From Haberlea rhodopensis (taxonomy: Eukaryota; Streptophyta; Magnoliopsida; Lamiales; Gesneriaceae), in NCBI GenBank assembly GCA_907163345.1, contig CAJQUN010000056.1:2666001-2730000 (forward strand): 64,000 bases of DNA. Direction: 5' to 3'. Position 1 is the first letter of the stretch. Every line of letters begins with the position of its first letter. Of the stretch, positions 61,340-64,000 are shown piece by piece. The notes under the pieces were generated by a model. It saw only the letters and a list, made by a program, of their open reading frames with translations, did not search any database and was not told where the DNA came from. The position numbers were made by a program, and so were the translations under genes.

Positions 61340-61740
61340 TAATTCATCATAGTCTAGTTAAAAAACTACATTTAGGTCCATTCTTGGTTGAAATGACTAT
61401 AACACCCCAATGTGGTCCATGTGGTCCACATGGTCCAATCAACTCTTGATAAAATTGCATTCTTACCCTAAGAAAATGTTTAAAGAACAAATAAGCATCT
61501 ATGTACTATTTATCATCTTCTTTATCCTATTATTCATTAAACAGTAGCATTTATGAACATGAGATCCTTCAGTTTCTGTCATCTCGGGTGAACCCAAGAG
61601 CATACTTTTGCAAAGGACTCACAGTTCATATAACGTTCTTCTAATTATAATTCACAACGCGATTTGAATATCATGTTAAAATAAATAAAAGGCCCAACAT
61701 GCGTCCGTATTATAATAAAATTTTATCAAACTGAAATATA
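61340..61740 (-). repeat. Non-coding 3' flank of the inverted pararetroviral copy
   Basis: The reverse complement is homologous to 3560-3970 over the whole length. No ORF. The right part joins the ORF remnants of the - strand copy. Confidence 0.65.
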
Positions 61741-62192
61741 CCCTTTTGACCATAACGGCACCGGGTGAGGTGGGTCGCAACGCCACCAGTCGAAAACTTA
61801 CTGCCTCCAGACTGTTTTACGAATGGCTCCTCACCATTCAACCTCAGCTCACGGGCGAGGCTACTCTGCCAGTTATCCGACTCCTTTAGAAACCGCACAG
61901 CACAGCCCTAATTCGTTTCCTACCTTAGGGCGTAAAGTATAATCAAGATATAAAAAAGATTTAAAGAAATCTGGGAGATAGCTGGGCAACAGCCTTATTT
62001 TTATTCTGGAATATTTATAATATCTACTACATTAAAACGTCTCCTTTTGGGAGGAGACGGACTTGTTTAGCCTCTCATATAGATGAGGCTTGACTCATGA
62101 ACACATAAACTTTAAACAAACAGAATAATATTACAGACACTTATGAAAAGAAAGAAAGAAAAGAAATATTACCAAGCTAAGAAAGCTGAAGA
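61741..62192 (-). promoter_or_regulatory. Possible pararetroviral intergenic region with hairpin and TATA-like site
   Basis: On the - strand a hairpin with 8-bp arms (CGTCTCCT and AGGAGACG, 62038-62059, 6-base loop) is followed by ATTATAAATATTCC (about 62014-62027) and AATAAAAATAAGG. Such a TATA-plus-polyadenylation arrangement is what a pararetroviral promoter/terminator region would show, but this is an inference. The segment is deleted from the + strand copy. Confidence 0.35.
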
Positions 62193-63797
62193 TTACAAAG
62201 CTTGGAGACTACAATATTTATTTTTCAGAAAACTATGGAGAATTTTCGATGTCCTTAGCTTCCTGAATGCCTTGGTATTTAAAGAAGTCTGGAGGTGGAT
62301 GTGAAATCCGGACTTCAATTCTTGTTTATAATCAGACGTCATTGCATGCGTCTTCTCTCTTGTTTGGTATCTTGTGGTCCCTTCGACTTTCGGCCGAAGA
62401 GCTGTCCTACCATTTTGTTTCTTTTGCAAATGGTAGTGGTACTCGTCAGAGTCACATGGCTCTTGTCTCCCTGTGGTCCCTAAAAATTTGGCATTTGCAG
62501 TCCGCGTGGGAATCTTCCACGTTTGCCTGGTCCTGCTTTGTCGTCTTTTTTCTGGTCCGATTTTGACAGGGAATCCTTTCCCGAACAGTGGCTCTTTCTG
62601 CTCCGGGCATCTTGGGCAAATGTGGTCTTGCCATCTTCCAACATGTGCCATGTTACAGTATTTCCGGCTGGTGTATTTGGTCGCCGGAATCTTGTTCTCC
62701 CACAATATTTGCCTTTTCTTTTCAAATATTTCCTCGACAAATTTTGTAGTATGGCTTGTCATAGCGTTAACCATGAATGATCTGTTTGCTGTTTTTTGGA
62801 AAATTTTGAACGGATACTTGACTTTGTCCATCTCAGTGAGACAAACCCATAATCCTCATGCTCTTCTGGTAGTGATATCGTCCTCCGTGAGCGGGGAAAC
62901 TAGTGTTGTTCCTTCGGGCGGTGGTTTTATTTGATCCATCGCCTTCCAGTTAGGCCTCTGTAACTTTACAAAATGAAAGCTAGGGTGAATGCCTTTTCCT
63001 GTGATTTCTGGGGCTGCAGTTATGAATTTCAGCTCCAGAACATCTCCTCGTCCTAGTGATGATTATTTTGCCATGAGTCATACACTCCTTCATAGATCCA
63101 GTCCGGTAATTTTGCGATTTCCAAAAAACTTGGTGTTGTGGTAAAGACTGAGGCTAGGCAACCAAAATCAGACCACTCACGAACACTTTCTGGTTTGACA
63201 CCAGGATGCATCCACATTCTTGGGTATTTTCCTGACCAGTCTGTTGTAATTTTTCCAGGAATTATACCCACTCTTGTACAAAGTTTCTCCCATGATCTTT
63301 GATATTCCTGCAAAGGGGAAGTTGGGGAAACAATATTCTCGTTAGTATTAACCTTAGATTTGCCCGCCGATAGCCTAAGATTAATCTCTCCCTCTTTAAC
63401 CCCTGATGTGCTGGGTTGGCTTGATTCTTCAGATATCCCAGATACCTTGGAATCAAATTTTCCTTCTGTATCTTCCCCGAAAGGATCAATACTAGGACCA
63501 GTAGTGGCGGTACTTGAATCCTCCACAACGGTTGATGAGCCCGGCTCTCTGAAATACGACTTTAGGTTCACCGCTGAAGCATCCCATCGGAGGGGAATAT
63601 AAAGACTGTCCCATAAACAGGTGTGAGCTGGTATGGTAGCCTGCATAGCCTGTTGGACCTTCGTGAGATCCAGTTCCTGTACTTGACCCACAACCTGAGT
63701 TAATCACCAGGCCGTTGATCTTCTTGTCTAGCTCCTCCAGATTTTCTCGGAGGTTCTTTGATCTCGTGATGATGGAATTAGCTTCACTCGCTTCCAC
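62193..63797 (-). pseudogene. Pararetrovirus-like downstream ORF(s), - strand copy
   Basis: The more complete counterpart of 531-3598. Open pieces are 63797-63492 (N-terminal coiled coil, RENLEELDKKINGL), 63691-63053 (Ser/Thr/Glu-rich linker, then KYPRMWMHPG and EWSDFGC) and 62831-62193 (MDKVKYPFKIFQ, a CPRC motif, and a basic tail). At least two frameshifts separate them. Placement just after RNase H suggests the accessory/viroplasmin-type ORF of a caulimovirid, but the sequence shows no domain I can name. The Cys-x2-Cys with a following Cys may be a partial zinc site. Confidence 0.5.
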
Positions 63798-64000
63798 CTC
63801 TCGTCAAAAAATCTGCAAGAAGATTTTTATCAGATTTTACAATGACAATATCATAATCATAATATTGGCATTCAGCTTGCCATCTTAAAAGTCTAGCCTT
63901 TTCTGGTTTTGATTCAATTTTATTTTTTAAAAAGGCCTTGACACTCGTATTATCTATTTTCAAGATAAATTTCTTTGCAAGTAGGAAAAGTGGCCATTTC
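63798..64000 (-). pseudogene. Pararetrovirus-like RNase H C-terminus, - strand copy
   Basis: The reverse complement is about 90% identical by eye to 330-535. The frame is intact here where the + strand copy has a one-base deletion. It ends in a TGA overlapping the start of the next ORF. The domain is cut by the window edge. Confidence 0.72.

Noticed and set aside
62038..62059. Bacterial-type intrinsic terminator
   Set aside because: Stem-loop lacks a following U-run on either strand, and the context is a plant endogenous viral fragment.

Overview
The window is nuclear DNA from a flowering plant, most likely a eudicot. It holds two intron-rich host genes with plant-type architecture, and much of the rest is nested plant retroelements: Ty1/copia of the Sirevirus/Maximus type, Ty3/gypsy chromovirus-like remnants and endogenous pararetrovirus-like fragments. 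There is also a small family of Mutator-type DNA transposons. No bacterial-style operons, CRISPR arrays, rRNA or tRNA genes were seen.

Layout. Positions 1-3970 are a decayed pararetrovirus-like (Caulimoviridae-type) fragment on the + strand, split by a solo LTR at 1158-3000. Positions 5088-15645 are a complete, young copia element with two 1.1 kb LTRs, a 5-bp target duplication, gag, protease, integrase, RT/RNase H and a large extra 3' ORF. It sits in older LTR-like sequence. Positions 17779-20239 are a non-autonomous Mutator-like element with a 9-bp target duplication, tandem repeats and about eleven copies of a near-perfect palindrome. Positions 20846-27132 are the plastid glucose-6-phosphate isomerase gene (+, 14 coding exons, one GC-AG intron). 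Positions 27133-31946 are AT-rich intergenic DNA with a foldback element. Positions 31947-40802 are a MYND-finger ubiquitin-specific protease of the UBP15/16/17 group (-, 11 coding exons). Positions 42033-43192 are a second, shorter member of the Mutator-like family.

Positions 43957-61339 are a retroelement graveyard: a second copy of the copia extra ORF with its 3' LTR (- strand, truncated), fused to a truncated 5' LTR of a second copia family that has almost no internal region; gypsy LTRs, one split by a 1.74 kb solo LTR with its own target duplication; an inverted relative of that solo LTR; and a broken gypsy gag-pol. Positions 61338-64000 are another copy of the pararetrovirus-like element on the - strand, so the window is bracketed by inverted copies whose 3' ends point inward.

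Only the two host genes look functional. The isomerase interconverts glucose-6-phosphate and fructose-6-phosphate in plastids for starch synthesis, and the deubiquitinase acts on ubiquitinated proteins. They are convergent neighbours about 4.8 kb apart and share no evident pathway. The most unusual material is the roughly 820-codon extra ORF seen in two copia copies, and the palindrome-loaded Mutator-like family.
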